In this document: positions 35,376 to 49,300 of the stretch, piece by piece
Layout: each line of letters begins with the position of its first letter
Position numbering within the stretch: position 1 is the first letter of the stretch
DNA from: Branchiostoma floridae
Lineage: Eukaryota; Chordata; Leptocardii; Amphioxiformes; Branchiostomatidae
Direction: 5' to 3'
DNA length: 64,000 nt
Assembly (NCBI RefSeq): GCF_000003815.2
Contig: NC_049995.1
Location: 1,204,587-1,268,586, forward strand
Position numbers and translations under genes: made by a program
Notes under the pieces: generated by a model
Told to the model about the DNA's origin: nothing
Seen by the model: only the letters and a program-made list of their open reading frames with translations
The model's database searches: none

Positions 35376-35404
35376 CTCCTTTACAAATCAAAAATTTAGC
35401 TCTT
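33364..35404. other. Intergenic, no gene seen
   Basis: Homopolymer G and C runs (34447-34458, 35346-35360). At about 34670-35125 is a possible eroded TIR element (left GGGCTTCAGTTAATTAG.., right GTGTGAATGGGGCTTAA); the ends match only partly. Confidence 0.4.
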
Positions 35405-35407
35405 AAC

Positions 35408-36770
35408 GGGCATTTTCGGCCGAATAACGCCCTATGTCTTGATGGCTATATCTTTCTCACATGGTGCGAAAATCGATCGGACGACGAGTCTGCGAGCTCT
35501 AAATGACAATTTCAACAGTAAGAGGTCCGGTGTTTTCTCGATCAGCGCGCGATTTTTAGTGATCGTCAGCAATATTTAGGAGTCGCACGATGCTCGTTGT
35601 GCACTTAAACGTGTTCTTAGCATCAGCGACTAGTCGTTAGTGATGTTTGAGGTCGCAGAACTTTGATTTTTAGGGCGAGTGGAGACCGACATATTCGTCA
35701 TCGGTCGCAAATCGGATGGTGTTCGCTTGTCGGTCGGACGACTCGGACCATTTTTTTGGTAAATATACTTTATTCGACTTAGTGTGTAATCCTGACATTG
35801 TGGCTCTTGTGGTAGTATGGGGTCTCGGTTTATCCCACAATTCCTTTCCTGTAATCATTTCCATTTTGCCCGTACGGTCAATTAGTAAAAAAATTCCCAC
35901 AACTGAGACATCAAAATTGCAAGATTAAACTATGGTCATTTTGTGAGTAACGTTTTTTCTTACTTCGTCCGCGTAAAAAAGTTTGCGCCATGCCATGGGA
36001 GGCTCAATATCATCAATGTATTCCCAGCCTTCGCCCGAGTCTCGCTCAATGTAGCAGGGACAGTTTTCAGGCACGACATCCCTCTCTGGATCCTAAAATC
36101 GATCAAGAAGTACGGCCGATGCTCGTCGACAAGGTGAAGGGGGGGGGGGGTATAAGGAGCGCTGCGATCTGAAAGATAACTGACAGGAACTGAGTGAATA
36201 AGGCCCTAAACAGCCACTCTTCATGCGCCAGATGTTTGTGTACTGCAGGGACCAGAGTAGACGGACAATCAGACAAAGCACAAGTTGGTTGGCCAAAAAC
36301 CTCAACCTTCAGAAGATCGATAGCCTACCGTAGACCCAATGTCTACCAATGGAACGACCTACCGCCAGACACACGCACGGCTCCAAATCTGACCTGCTTT
36401 AAGAGACTCTTGAAGTAAAGTAATGACCAAAACGAACGGACACGGACTGTGAACGCTGAGCTTTTTTGCCCTACTATATACAGACTTGTACTATGTATGT
36501 GTTTATTAAGACTCTGTAACCTGTATCTTTGTTTTATTTCATCTGATCCTTACCTCCCTCATGACTTCCATTAGAATCAGCCTGCTGGCCGATTTGAGAT
36601 TCTCATGAAAAGATAACGGTTCAAATAAACAAACTGACGACGAGTCGCGTTTCAGAGTTTCGGTGCAGAGCGAGTAACGGGCGAGTCCTAAAATTTGCCG
36701 ACGATCCCCAAGAAATTGCGCGCTGATCGAGAAAACACGCAGACGTATAACTGCCGAAAATGTCCTTCAG
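35408..36770. mobile_element. TIR DNA element with nested LINE 3' end
   Basis: The left arm (GGCATTTTCGGC..GTTTTCTCGATCAGCGCGCG) and right arm (CGCGCTGATCGAGAAAACAC..GCCGAAAATGTCC) are inverted. Between them is a LINE 3' end (36160-36630) and non-coding DNA. No transposase is recognised. Confidence 0.6.
36160..36630 (+). mobile_element. LINE 3' end (CR1/Jockey-like), C-terminus and 3' UTR
   Basis: The frame ending at 36418 reads AYRRPNVYQWNDLPPDTRTA then a final FKRLLK, the usual end of CR1/Jockey reverse transcriptases (W-N-x-LP-x(5)-A..FK..L). Its 3' UTR ends with GCTGGCCGATTTGAGATTCT and an AATAAA-like tail, shared with the minus-strand copy at 62258-62605. Confidence 0.7.
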
Positions 36771-37242
36771 ACTTCGCAGACTTGACGTCGATTTTTTTTC
36801 AATGTTCAGTAGATGTCCCTAGTTAAACTGAATTAGTATCATGTTATATTCTAAGCTTAGCAATCTATTTTTTTTATAAAAAGTAAGCCAGGAGTATGAA
36901 TACAACTGACAAAGGAGTATAATCATATTACATGCATTACGTAATATTATGTAATGCATAATTTGTTGAAGTTCGGACCCCTTTAAACCAGATTTTCCAA
37001 TTATAGCTCATGCAGTAATAGACAAATCTTCGTAAAATATTATTATGACTCGTATTCAAAATTATAGAAATAATCAACCTTCAATGAAAAATCATCATTG
37101 GTACATTGAAATATACGTCTGGTATCCAATACATCTAGGATGTATCGAATACATCTAGGAGTAAAGTTGAAGCCAATGTCACAAATTGACCTATTGCCTA
37201 ACGGATTAATAGTGTTTTCATGTTCACTCTAAGACCACCAAC
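36771..37242. other. 5' flank of gene 2
   Basis: Likely promoter and 5' UTR region, AT-rich. A near-palindromic CATTACGTAATATTATGTAATG occurs at about 36934-36957. A duplicated ATACATCTAGGA stands at 37129 and 37148. I cannot assign a TATA box or a start site. Confidence 0.35.
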
Positions 37243-37369
37243 ATGAAGAAGGCAGTGGGGGTAGGAGTACCCTTAGTGCTGGTTCTGACTGTCGCCGTGT
37301 ACCTCGGTGTGACGTGGTACAAACAGGATGAACCAAAACCCCGTCACCGTTGGATCAAGAAATCCGTAG
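37243..37369 (+). CDS. Gene 2 exon 1: start codon and hydrophobic N-terminus
   Basis: The ATG at 37243 has A at -3 (CCAACATGA) and is followed by a basic patch (MKK). A hydrophobic run of about 18 residues (GVPLVLVLTVAVYLGVTW) follows, then a charged stretch rich in Lys, Arg and Pro. This could be a signal peptide or an uncleaved type II membrane anchor. No obvious small-residue cleavage site is seen, which slightly favours an anchor. The donor GTAAGG at 37370 leaves phase 1, and exon 2 (45795) completes a Gly codon. The 8.4-kb intron 1 is enlarged by nested retroelements. Confidence 0.75.
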
Positions 37370-40300
37370 GTAAGGGTCTTTTTGCTTAAACTTGCGTGAC
37401 CAACAGCTTTTATCTAAAGACCATGATAGCAATGTATCATTCTCATTTCTACTTACTTACATCTTACATCTTCCCCAGGTAGGCTTTAGGGCCTGTCAGT
37501 TGAGAGAGCATCGTCTCTTCCACTCTTCCCAATCATGGAAGACCCCTCCTCTTCCAGTCTAACTTGTCTGCCCAGTCTGTACTTTGTCAGTATTTCATGT
37601 ATGTTATCCCTTCATCTCTTTCTTGGTCTACCTAAGGGGCGCTTGCCCTTTGGTTTGTACTGGAGAGCTATCTTCGGAATTCTTCCCTCGTCCATTCTTT
37701 TCACATGTCCAAGCCATCTTAGGGCTGCTCTTTCTATGTCTTGTTCTATTGACGTTATGCCTAAGGTTTCCCTGAGGTACGTGTTTCTTAGTCTGTCAGC
37801 CCTCGTTTTGCCTAGCATGGTACGGACGACTTTCATTTCTGCAGCCTGTAGTCTACTGATGTCTTTATTAGTTAGCACCCAGGATTCACAACCATACAGA
37901 AGGACTGGTTTTAAGATGGTGTTGAAGATAGTTTTCTTCACTTCGTTGGAGACTAGTCTGTCTCGGAGAACTGGTTGGAGGGCAGCAGCTTGTCTGCTGA
38001 AGTTACTGATCCTCTCTGTGATGTCAGCATTGTTTCCTGATTCTCGGGTTGTGACTGATCCCAGCTAGGTACTTGGCCTGCTCAACCCTCCCAATAGAAT
38101 CTCCATTCACTGTAATTTCTGTCTTCGGGGGGTTTCTGCCAAAGATCGGAACTTCTGTTTTGCCACTAGCTTTGTTCATTTTCAGTCCTGCGTGGGTGAA
38201 CTCATTGTCATATCTTTCTAGGGCCAATTTTATTGCCTCTAAGCTTCTTTCCCATTGGCAAATGTCATCTGCATATCCAAAAGTTTGGAAAATATCAGTC
38301 TGTTCTTTGTTGACTTCTTAGAGGACGGTATCCAGATATGCAATGAAAAGTATTGAGGAGAGAACACTGCCCTGTTTAACACCACTTTTGACATCACACC
38401 ACTTGTTGTGGGGATACCCGGTCATGACAGTGCAGGTGCATGGGTCATATGTGCTTTTGATTGCTTCGAGCAGTCTTCCTTTTATATCATACTTTGTGCT
38501 GAGAACATTCCATAGGTTTTGACGTGGCACAGAGTCAAATGCCTTAGTTGGTTAGATGGTTAAAGGCGATGTACAGGTCTTGGTTGTATTCCCACGATTT
38601 CTCAGTTAGCTGTCTGATCGCAAAGATCATATCTGACGTGCTCCTACCTGTAGTGATTTAGATTATATCAGTATTGGTTGTGACCTAGATAACCCCAGTA
38701 TATCCGCACATGTGCCAACCAAGGCCAACATACCATATTAGGCAGAGATCCCAGAGATATGTAACCCAGAGTTAGTGTGTAGGAAACAGATTAAAATTTA
38801 GAGTGTAGGAGACGGACGTGTGCCGAGTGCTCTCTGTCTGCTGAGTCCTTAGTATATAGACTAGGACACCACACTGGCGACGAGGAGTACAAGGACTCAA
38901 ACATGTCGGAGGAGGGAAATCCTGCCGAACAGGTCCAAGAGAATCCTGCCGCACAAGCTCAAGGAGGGAACCATGCAGCCGGGGAGAGTTCCGATGAAGA
39001 GGAAAATCCAGGAGCTGCAGTAGTCCACCTCGGAGGAGACATAGGAAGTCTGCCAGCATTCACAGTCGGGGGCGACTCAAGTGCCATAGCTGCCCGATGG
39101 AAGAGGTGGAAAAGAAGTTTTGGACTGTATCTAGTCGGCAAAGGCATAAAAGACGACGAGCAGAAGAAAGCACTGCTTCTACACACAGCAGGTATGTCAG
39201 TTCAGGACATCTTCTATACAAAGGTAGCGGAAGATAACACGAAGACATACAAGCAAACAGTGAAGATACTGGATGAGTATTTCATTCCAAAGTCGAACGT
39301 GGCGTTCGAGAGACATGTGTTCAGGCAGATAAAGCAACAGAATGGGGAAACCATAGACCAGCTAGTTTGCCGATTGAGGCAGAAGGCCACTACCTGTGAT
39401 TATGGGGAAAAGGTAGACGAACACATCAGAGATCAAGTCATAGAAGGAGGACTCGATCACAAGCTTAAGAGAAAGTTCTTAGAGAAAGGGGGTAGCTTGA
39501 CCTTAGAAAAGTTGATGGACATTGCTAAAGCACACGAAAATGTGGGGTACCAATTGGGTGAGATGACTGGGCAAGTGAACGCGTTAGCAGTGAGACCTAA
39601 GAAAGACTTCAGTAGATCAACCCAGAGAGGGCCCCCTAGCAACAGTAAGAAAGAAACATTTCAAGGAAGGTCAAAAGTTCACCCATGGCCAGGATATAGG
39701 AGGAAACCCAATCCGAGACAGGAAACTTGCTTCGGATGTGGGAGGCAAGGGCACTTCGCTAAAGATAAAAGTTGTCCTGCAAGGGGAAAACAATGTAGCA
39801 AGTGTGGAAAGCTTAACCATTTCAAGGCTGTCTGCCGCAGCCAGGGCCAAGGAAAATCCAACACGAACACGGTCCAGACAGAACATGTACAGTCAAGTGA
39901 GACTGAGTCGAATTTCGTCTTTAGTGTAGGACAGACAGGTACCAGGGACGGTACAGTAACACTAAAGATAGGAGGAGTGACCCTACAGAATGTGCTCATT
40001 GATTCGGGAGCAACATCGAACATTCTAAGCAAACCTACATGGCAAAACCTGAAGAAGCAGCAAGTGAAATGTTGGAATCAGAACAAAACAAGTAAGAATT
40101 TGTACTCCTACGGTAGTTCCAGACCATTGCCGACGTTAGGCACGTTCACAGCAGAGGTTAAGTGTCCAATCAACGGAGCCCAGACAGAAGGCAAGTTCGT
40201 AGTATTGGATGGACACGGACGAGATTTACTGTGTAAGGAAACGGCTGAAGAGCTGAAAGTACTCAAAGTTGGTCCAACAGCAGTGACAGAGATCAACAGT

Positions 40301-43300
40301 CTGCAAGAGAAGCTCACTCCCTGGAAGCAGGAGAAGTATAAGGAGGTATTTACGGGCATCGGACTGCTGAAGAATTACGAACTGGCGCTGAATATTGACG
40401 AATCTGTCGAGCCAGTGGCGCAGCCACTGAGGAGAGTTCCTTACGGCCTGAGAGACAAAGTGGACAAGAAGCTGGATGAACTGTTAGAACTAGGTATCAT
40501 CGAAGAAGTACCGGAAGGACCGACAGGGTGGGTGTCGCCACTTGTCGTAGTGCCTAAACCGGATGGTGACGTTCGCGTGTGCGTCGACATGCGAAGGGCG
40601 AATGAGTGCATCATTCGAGAACGCCAACCGATACCTACAATCGAGGATGTCTTGCATGACCTAAATGGAAGCACAGTGTTCAGCAAGCTCGACTTGAAAT
40701 GGGGCTTCCATCAGATCCAGCTGAGAGAGGAGGATCGTTACGTGACGACGTTCTCCACACACAAAGGTCTGTTCAGGTACCGACGTCTTATGTTCGGGCT
40801 GACGTCCGCGCCCGAAAAGTATCAGCAAATCGTCAGGGATGTCTTGAAGAGTTGTCAAGGTGTCGCCAATATTGCTGATGACGTCATAGTACATGGCCGA
40901 GACGTAAGCGAACACGATGCGAGACTGGTTGCAGTACTCGATCGTCTAAAGGAGGTTGGACTTACAGTCAACCAAGGGAAGTGCGAGTTCCGGATGTCCA
41001 AGCTGACGTTCTTCGGACATGAGCTGACCTCGGGAGGCATCGACCCGAGCGAAGAGAAGATAGCAGCGGTCCAGGCAACCGAGGCTCCGAAGAATGCGAG
41101 CGAAGTGAGATCTTTTCTCGGACTTGTGCACTATGTAGCAAAGTTTGTGCCAGATTTGGCAACAAAGGTAGAGCCGTTACAGAAGTTGGTGAGAAAGAAC
41201 GAACCGTTCGTCTGGGGACGACAGCAGGAGGAAGCCTTCCAGCATCTAAAGAAGATACTCACCAAAACGGACACACTAGCGTACTTCGACGGAGAAGCAA
41301 AGACACGAATAGTAGCGGATGCTTCACCAGTAGGGTTGGGAGCAGTCCTGTTACAGCTCCAAGGAGAACGATGGAGAGCCATCGCATACGCATCACGTCA
41401 ATTGTCGGACGTGGAGAGGCGGTACAGCCAGACCGAGAAAGAGGCACTGGCTCTAGTATGGGCATGTGAGAGGTTCCACATGTATACGTTTGGGCGAGAG
41501 TTTGAGCTCGAAACGGACCATAAGCCACTGGAACACATATATGCCAAGACGTCCAAGCCGTCAGCAAGGATAGAAAGGTGGGTTCTGCGCCTACAAGGCT
41601 ATCCGTACAAGGTCGTATACCGTCCGGGGAAGACCAATATAGCTGATGCTTTATCCAGGCTAAATGAAAAGTCGAAGGACAAGTCGGGAGAAGAATACGA
41701 CTTCGTCAGAAGTGTTGTAGAGACTAGCACTCCGGTCAGTCTAACGCCTCGTGAAATCGAGCGCGCGTCAGCGGAAGACACAGAACTGCAACAAGTCAGA
41801 GAGTGCATCAAGACCGGCAACTGGGAGATGGCCCCAGTAAAGTCATATGTACATGTGAACAAAGAACTGACGGTGTACGGGATGCTCGTGTTGAGAGGTA
41901 CGCGAATCATCATCCCAAAGAGTCTCAGACAAAGAGTTGTAGATCTTGCACATGAAGGACACCAAGGCGTCAGGAAGACCAAAGAGAGGCTGAGGACAAA
42001 GGTCTGGTGGCCAAAGATGGAAGCTGACGCTGAGAAGAAATGCAAGAGTTGCCACGGATGTCAGGTGGTAGGAGAAAACATACCGCCGGAACCGATGGCA
42101 AGGGTAAAACCACCCACAGGACCATGGCAAGCCTGTGGAGCAGACTTACTCGGACCTTTACCGACTGGAGAAAACATACTTGTAGTAGTAGATTACTACA
42201 GCCGATACTTCGAAGTCGCGATTATGAAGTCAACGTCAAGCAGGAAAGTCATCGAACAGTTGGAGACGATATTCGCCAGGTTTGGGAATCCAAACACACT
42301 CCGGACAGACAACGGACCACAATTCATCAGTGCAGAGTTCAAAGAGTTCCTGCAAGAGCAAGGCATCGAACACCAACGTACGACACCGTTGTGGCCGCAG
42401 GCAAACGGAGAAGTCGAGAGACAGAACAGAACCTTGATGAAAGCCATTAGAATCGCGCGAGTGGAAGGTAAAGACTGGAAGAGCGAACTGAACAAGTTTC
42501 TGCAAGCATATCGCTCAACACCGCAAGTGACCACGGGGGAAACTCCATACAAACTCATGTTTGGTCGGGAGATGCGATCAAAACTACCAGAACTGCCGAA
42601 AGAACCAAACCTGTTGAACGAGGAAGTTCGAGATCGAGATTTCAGCAGGAAGATTGCTGGAAAAGAGTATGCAGACAAGAGGAGACGCGCCGTCGAGAAC
42701 AACCTAGAACCAGGAGACTTGGTTCTCATCAGACAGGAGAAGAAGGACAAGATGTTCACGAACTATCAGTCCACACCCTGCCGAGTTATCCGAAAGGACG
42801 GAGGGGAAGTAACGTTTCGAAATGCAGAAGGAAACGTGATGAAACGGAACGCGTCATTCGTCAAGACGTACAACAAACCAGCACCGGTGGGAGACGAGAC
42901 TACGTCAACACCACCAGTGACGGCAGAGACAACGATGACACCAGAATCATCAGTCAGCGAGACGACATCGGTCGCAGAGACAACGAGAGCAGAAGCGACG
43001 ACTGCCAACCGCTATGTGACACGTTCAGGACGGATATCAAAGCCGCCTGAAAGACTGAACTTATAATGAACGGACTCTAAAGTCAAAACGAACGGACTCT
43101 AAGTACGGATCATGTTTGTAGATGACCCAAGAACGGAAACGGACTTTGAGAACTGTTCAGAGAGTAGAAAAGAGTTAGAAAATAGATGCATGATATTAAA
43201 GTAAATGCATGAAGTTTATTAAGTAGTTTGCATGAAGTTAGGAAAGCTTGCATGACATTTTGTAGTGAAAATTGATAACCAAAAGTTTAAGGAAAGGAGG

Positions 43301-46300
43301 GATGTAGTGATTTAGATTATATCAGTATTGGTTGTGACCTAGATAACCCCAGTATATCCGCACATGTGCCAACCAAGGCCAACATACCATATTAGGCAGA
43401 GATCCCAGAGATATGTAACCCAGAGTTAGTGTGTAGGAAACAGATTAAAATTTAGAGTGTAGGAGACGGACGTGTGCCGAGTGCTCTCTGTCTGCTGAGT
43501 CCTTAGTATATAGACTAGGACACCACACTACCTTTTTGGTAGGCATGTTGCCATTCTTGGACTTTCGGTTCGATTTTAGCCCTTGCTCTTTTCATTTCAT
43601 TCTCATATTCAATTAAGGGTTAATGACCCTCTCCAGAGGTTAATGGTGTCTATATTCAAGTGTGAGGTTATTCGCCGATGATTGTCTGCTATATATAGAG
43701 GTATCTGCAAAGAATGACTCACAACTTCTTCAGAAAGATCTGAACACCCTGGAAGAATGGCAAAGGAAATGGCTTATGCAGTTCAATCCTGATAAGTGCT
43801 ATATCATGCACATAACGAACAAACGCGCACCAAATGTGTCCCCTTATCAGTTTTGTGGTCAGACATTAGCAACCACGAAAAGCCACCCATACCTAGGTGT
43901 TACGTTAACAACTGGGCTGAAGTGGGGTGTCCATGTTAACAAAATAACAACCAAGGCTAAACATATACATTGGGAGTGATCAAACGTAACTTGTGGGCAT
44001 GCCCAGCCAGGGTAAAATCACTTGTATACACGTCACTGGTAAGACCTAACCTTGAATATGCTGCAACAGTATGGGATCCGTATACAAAGAAAGACAAAGA
44101 TAAACTTGAAAGGGTACAGAACCAAGCTGCCCGATTCTGTACAAACAACTACAACAGGGAAGCTAGTGTAACCAAAATGAAAACAGATCTACAGTGGACA
44201 TCACTTGAAGACAGAAGGAAAGCGTCCAGACTTTGTATGATGTACAAAACGACCAATAAGCTGGTGGACGTACCGACTGATAAGTATCTAATACCAGCTC
44301 AAAAAAGAACAAGAAACAGCCATGACTTCAAGTACCAGAGTTTCCAAGCTAGGATTGATGTGTTCAAAAATTCGTATTTTCCCAGAAGTATCGTAGATTG
44401 GAATTTGTTATCACCAAGTACAGTAGTGGCGTCTTCTCTGGATAGTTTTAAAGAACGCTTGCAGTTAGATGTGCAAAAGTTAGGTGTGACGGATCGTTCA
44501 GTGTAATACAACCAGCTGCTGCCGCACCGCGTGCCTGCGAAGCTGGTGTGTTACGCCGAATGGCGGTTATACCGGCTATATAGATACAGATACAGATACA
44601 GATATAACGCCTGGGCCTTTGCTACAATCACCGAATAAAACCACCGGTGTGAGCGAAGCGAACGAGGTTGCTATCATACAAATAACACAAATGGTAGGTC
44701 ATCGTTGTAGTTTTCTAAATTGAACTTTGACGACGAAAAATCGCTCAAAATAAGACATATACATGCATGTTTGCATGTTTCTTTAGATAAATGAGGAAGT
44801 ATATCCTAAGAGTAATATTCATCCTTGCAATCAGAACGGTCGGATGATGATGATGATGATATTCCTTTACATCACCGTGTAGTGTCTCATTGCACTACAT
44901 TTGGGTTTGATTTTGGACAGAATTGAGCCGGATGACAATCTTTTATTAAGTGCAATAGTTTACGGATCTACCTTTGGCTTCACTGTACAAAGCCTGCTGA
45001 AAAGGGATTGTTAGATAGCATTTAGAAGTTCATACCGGTTTGTTCTCATCAGAGTCCACTTTTAGGTGAACAACTCCCTTTTGTAGTGCCCGGTGTGGAA
45101 AAAAATGTTTTTATATTTGCCCCAAAAGCAGTTACTCAAGCCACTGAATATGGTTTTGGAAACGGTCAGACTTTTCAAACATGCCTTGTTTTTCGTCAGT
45201 GACACTGATGTTGTTTGAAACGTCTGACCGTTTCCAACATCATCCAGTTGCTTAAGTACCTGTTTTTTTGGCGTATCTTATTACTTGGATGTCTAATCTT
45301 CATCGACGTATTTTGATATTTGCCTGTAGAAATACCGATTTTAGGGCAGACTCAGGGGGTTGAGCAAGTATTTAGTAACTGAGTAATGAGCTGCAGTAAA
45401 TAACTAAATTTTAGTTATTTACTGCAGCTCACAAAAGCCCGCGAAAACGGTGTGAGCCGGAACTACCATGCGGTCGTGCCTGCAGACGCAGACCAATGAG
45501 GAGCCGCCCTAAGTTTGATTGACTGATCTTACATGTGGTCTCAGCCGGCGGGAAAATCTGCTCAGACCTGTCTCAGTCAGCTCGTTCATGGTAAAGCCTT
45601 GGCCGGCTGTATGAATTACCGCCAAAAGATCTGATTGTGCTGGGCTGACTATGTGTCTTTACGTGTAATTTTCTGAGGTAGGCATAAAACCACTTTTCTT
45701 TAGCGAAAATAGATGAAAACTGCACCTAAAGCCAAACACCTATTGCAAGAATATTGAGGTTAAAAGTCTAAAAACCCTCTCTGTTCTGCTCCAGGCTTGC
45801 CGGATTATCTCAAAGAAGCCCTGCAGAAAGCAGCCGCAGAAGATGCCCCGGAGTACGTCCAGAACAAACGCTTCATCGGGGACATTGCCAAGATGGCTGG
45901 AGACCTTTTATGTAAGTTTTTGCCTTCGTCAAAAATGCAATGTTTTTCGCTAAAAAGTTTATCTGTGCAGATAGAAGTTATCATTAAACTAGTTTAGCTG
46001 TAATATCCATGGCCACCAAAAAAATGGACTCTCCCAGTCTTTGACTTTGTCAACAAATGAATAACAATCCACTGCTGTCGTGACACGCTTATGATTCACT
46101 GCCTACTGGGTCACGTGTTCTGTCTGTCACGACAGAGTCACGTGTTCTATCTGTCACGACAGCACGTGATTGTTCATTCCTTGACAAAGACTGGTGCTGT
46201 TCAGTCGAAAATTTGGATGAGTCCAATTTTATGTTGGATATTACAGTAAAACTAGTTCAATTAAGCAATGGTTTTGTTTTGGACATGATGATGTGCAATA

Positions 46301-49300
46301 GTATATCTCGAGAAGCTGTGAATGGATCTTTACAGAGAATAGCGGTTGACGATGCTCAAGTGTCAAAGTAGTTTATCTGACATTTTCACCCATTCAATTG
46401 CAAGTGACAATGATTATGAATGAAAGAACCGACATGATAAAACTATCAAAACAGAAATAGAAGATCGGATTCTTCATGCATCAGTGAAATTTTAGATGCT
46501 TTGTATACATAATATTGTTAAATATGATATGCATATACGGTTGACTACGGTTCAACTTTTTAATCATTCAAAATGCAAGCCTTTGATAGATTTTTACCCC
46601 TATTTAATCAGAGGTATTCTGCTGACTGCTGTTTGACAGATTTCTGACCGAAAAAAATCAAAACGCTTGAATAACTAGAGAATGCCTGTTTTGATACTTG
46701 ATATACCCTAGGTAGGTCTTTACAAAACCTTACAAAAAACTTTCACTTACACCGTGCCACTGGACTTTACAACAAATTAGTGTAAAAGTTTTTACCTCTC
46801 TTTTAGCATCTGCCTCGAATTTCACCTTTTCCAATAGATTAGAACTCTTAACAAAATATAATGATCTAGGGATAAAAAAAATTATTGCACCGCATGTGAT
46901 AGTTTGTAATAAACGAATGACTAAGACAGGTAAGACTGAATGCAGTTTACTTAATACTTTGTTTAATTATGATACATGTTCAGCGAAACCGAAGCCAGTC
47001 GACAACAAGCAACTGTCAGGTCAAATTAACCAGCTGGGTGGTATGAAGAACATGGGCCCAGACCTCATGTCAGACAGTGTGAAACAACAGCAAGAGATGA
47101 CTGGAGAGGTTGAAAAAGAGGTGGCGGACAAAACTATACAAGGCTTATTTGGTAAGTAACAGTATAATGTAAGTAAGTAGCAGCACTATTTTTACCATTT
47201 TGTTAAGTCTAAAACTCAGCGATATTTGTGGATTGCTTGCCGGGAGATGTCGCCATAAATGTACTGTTGGGCTTTTAATCAACTCATTTACAATTTTCCT
47301 CCGCTTGATTTAGTTCCCTTCTTAATACATGTAGTTATTTGTCATGATTGTCGATTAACCATATTTGTCATGAAAGGATCCAAAGTTAAGCGAACCAAAC
47401 TGCAAATTCTTTGTGTGATCATGCACACCCTATAGATAATTACATTTTGTCAAATTTACTGACAAACACATAGAAATATACATTTAATATTATGATTGAT
47501 TATAACTATAATATTTTCACTGCTACAGCTGCCCCGGAAAAGAAAGCAGCACCACCAGCTGGTGGAGGCAAACCAGCAGCTCCTGCTGCGCCTAAAGGTG
47601 GTACCGGAGAAATGAAGGTATGATAATAAAAATATCTATATCTATATATCTCTATATTTTACTTGTTTGTACGCAACTTCCTATTTTCATCTTTTCACCT
47701 GAGTTTAACTAAGACTGGTACAAGTGGCGACGGGTACTTGCCTTGATGATAATATGATGCTTTAGTAAGGGTCAGAGTAACCGTGTACGTAGGTAAATGT
47801 CTTGATTTGAAAATAGGTAGAAAGCAAATGTATAATTAGATAAAATGTGAAAAAAAGATGGTACATGTAACTGAGCCGTATATTACATAGTACATACATC
47901 CGGTTTACACTGGAGAGGTACAATACATGGTAAAGTTTCTCCAGTATGATCTGTTATTCATGGCAGAACCATATACAAAATACATTTATTGTGCTTGTCG
48001 TATATGTATTATGCTAATGATTTTCTCTCGCTGTTTCCAGGCTGAGATAGATTTTATCGAACAGAAGGGCATGGTCCAGGACGACTTGTTTGCTCCACCA
48101 GGAATGAAAATGAAGGTGGACGTTGAAAAAAGTCCAAAGTAAGTAGACGTTTACATGATCATCTGACATCAGGTGGTGCCTATCTACCTCCCCAGAATGC
48201 ATCAATACACATCCAACAATACACACCCCAGATGGCTTTCTGTGGCCCACAATCATATGGATTTCTAATGTTACCTTTCAAAATACAGCATCTAGTATAA
48301 TATTATCAGCAAATCTTTATTTTCTTTAATTGTCAACAGACTCAAATGGTCCATGAGAATGTCGATTTTTGTTACTTTTGTACAACACTTAATAAATTGT
48401 GTGATAAACATTAATGCAAAGATTCATGTTAAAAATTGTGCCCAAACTTCACCAAACAGCAGTGTTTCTCTGATAATACTATTGATTGATGATATCATAC
48501 CACTTGCGCATCAGAAAAACACAAATGCACCAAAAAGCACTCATGGGAAAGTAAAGAAAATGATATTTGATATATTGTTTTTGTAATAATTGTCGACAAA
48601 TATCATTTTCTTTACTTTTCCATGAGTGCTTTTTAGTGCTTTTGTGTTTTTCTGATGCGCAAGTAGTATAGCATCATCAATTAATGCTGTTTTGAGAAAA
48701 ACACTGCTATTTAGTGAAGTTTGGGAACAATTTTTGACCTGAATATTGCATCAATGTTTATCACACAATTTATAAAGTTGTAGGCAAGTAACAAAGATCA
48801 AGACGTTCTCATGGACTAATTGAGTCTGTTGACAATTCAAGAATTTAAAAATATACTGATAATATTATACTAGATGCTTATTTGAAAGGTAACATAAGAA
48901 ATCCATATGATATGATTGTGGGCCACAGTAAGCCATCTGGGGTGTGAATTGTTGGATGTGTATTGATGCATTCTGGGAAGGTAGATAATCACCACTTGAT
49001 CTAACATAATATCATATCTGCAAACATAGCTGTAGACAATATCGTATTTAGCATCTTACGCTTCCTGTTGGCAGAAAGCGTACCTTAGGGGAGCGACCAA
49101 AGCACAACACGGCTGGATTCCAGGCTACTGTAGCCTTTTGTTACATGTTTAACTGTCTTTAATAGCTTTTGTTAAAAAAGATTGAAACAAGGATCGGTAA
49201 CGTCGATGAAGATTAGATATCCAGGTAAAAAGATTACGCAACTGGATAGAATTTTGGAAACCGTGAGAAGTTTCAGGTTACAACCACGCCTGTCCGGAAT

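Larger units (their letters stand above)
38649..43527 (+). mobile_element. Intact Ty3/gypsy LTR retrotransposon (4,879 bp)
   Basis: Two 225-bp LTRs (TGTAGTG...CACCACA) read as identical by eye. The 5-bp target duplication CTACC is at 38644-38648 and 43528-43532. A primer-binding site follows the 5' LTR, a polypurine tract precedes the 3' LTR, and one uninterrupted gag-pol frame fills the interior. There is no env frame. It lies in the sense orientation within intron 1 of gene 2 and interrupts an antisense LINE. Identical LTRs and an open frame mean a very recent, possibly still competent insertion. Confidence 0.95.

Noticed and set aside
36771-37242. TATA box or transcription start of gene 2
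   Set aside because: Several TATA-like strings occur in AT-rich DNA; none can be preferred from sequence alone.
37535-38068. 178-codon plus-strand frame
   Set aside because: It is the antisense shadow of a LINE reverse transcriptase read on the minus strand.
42196-42759. 187-codon minus-strand frame inside the gypsy element
   Set aside because: It is a shadow of the integrase coding region, like all other overlapping frames between 38903 and 43066.
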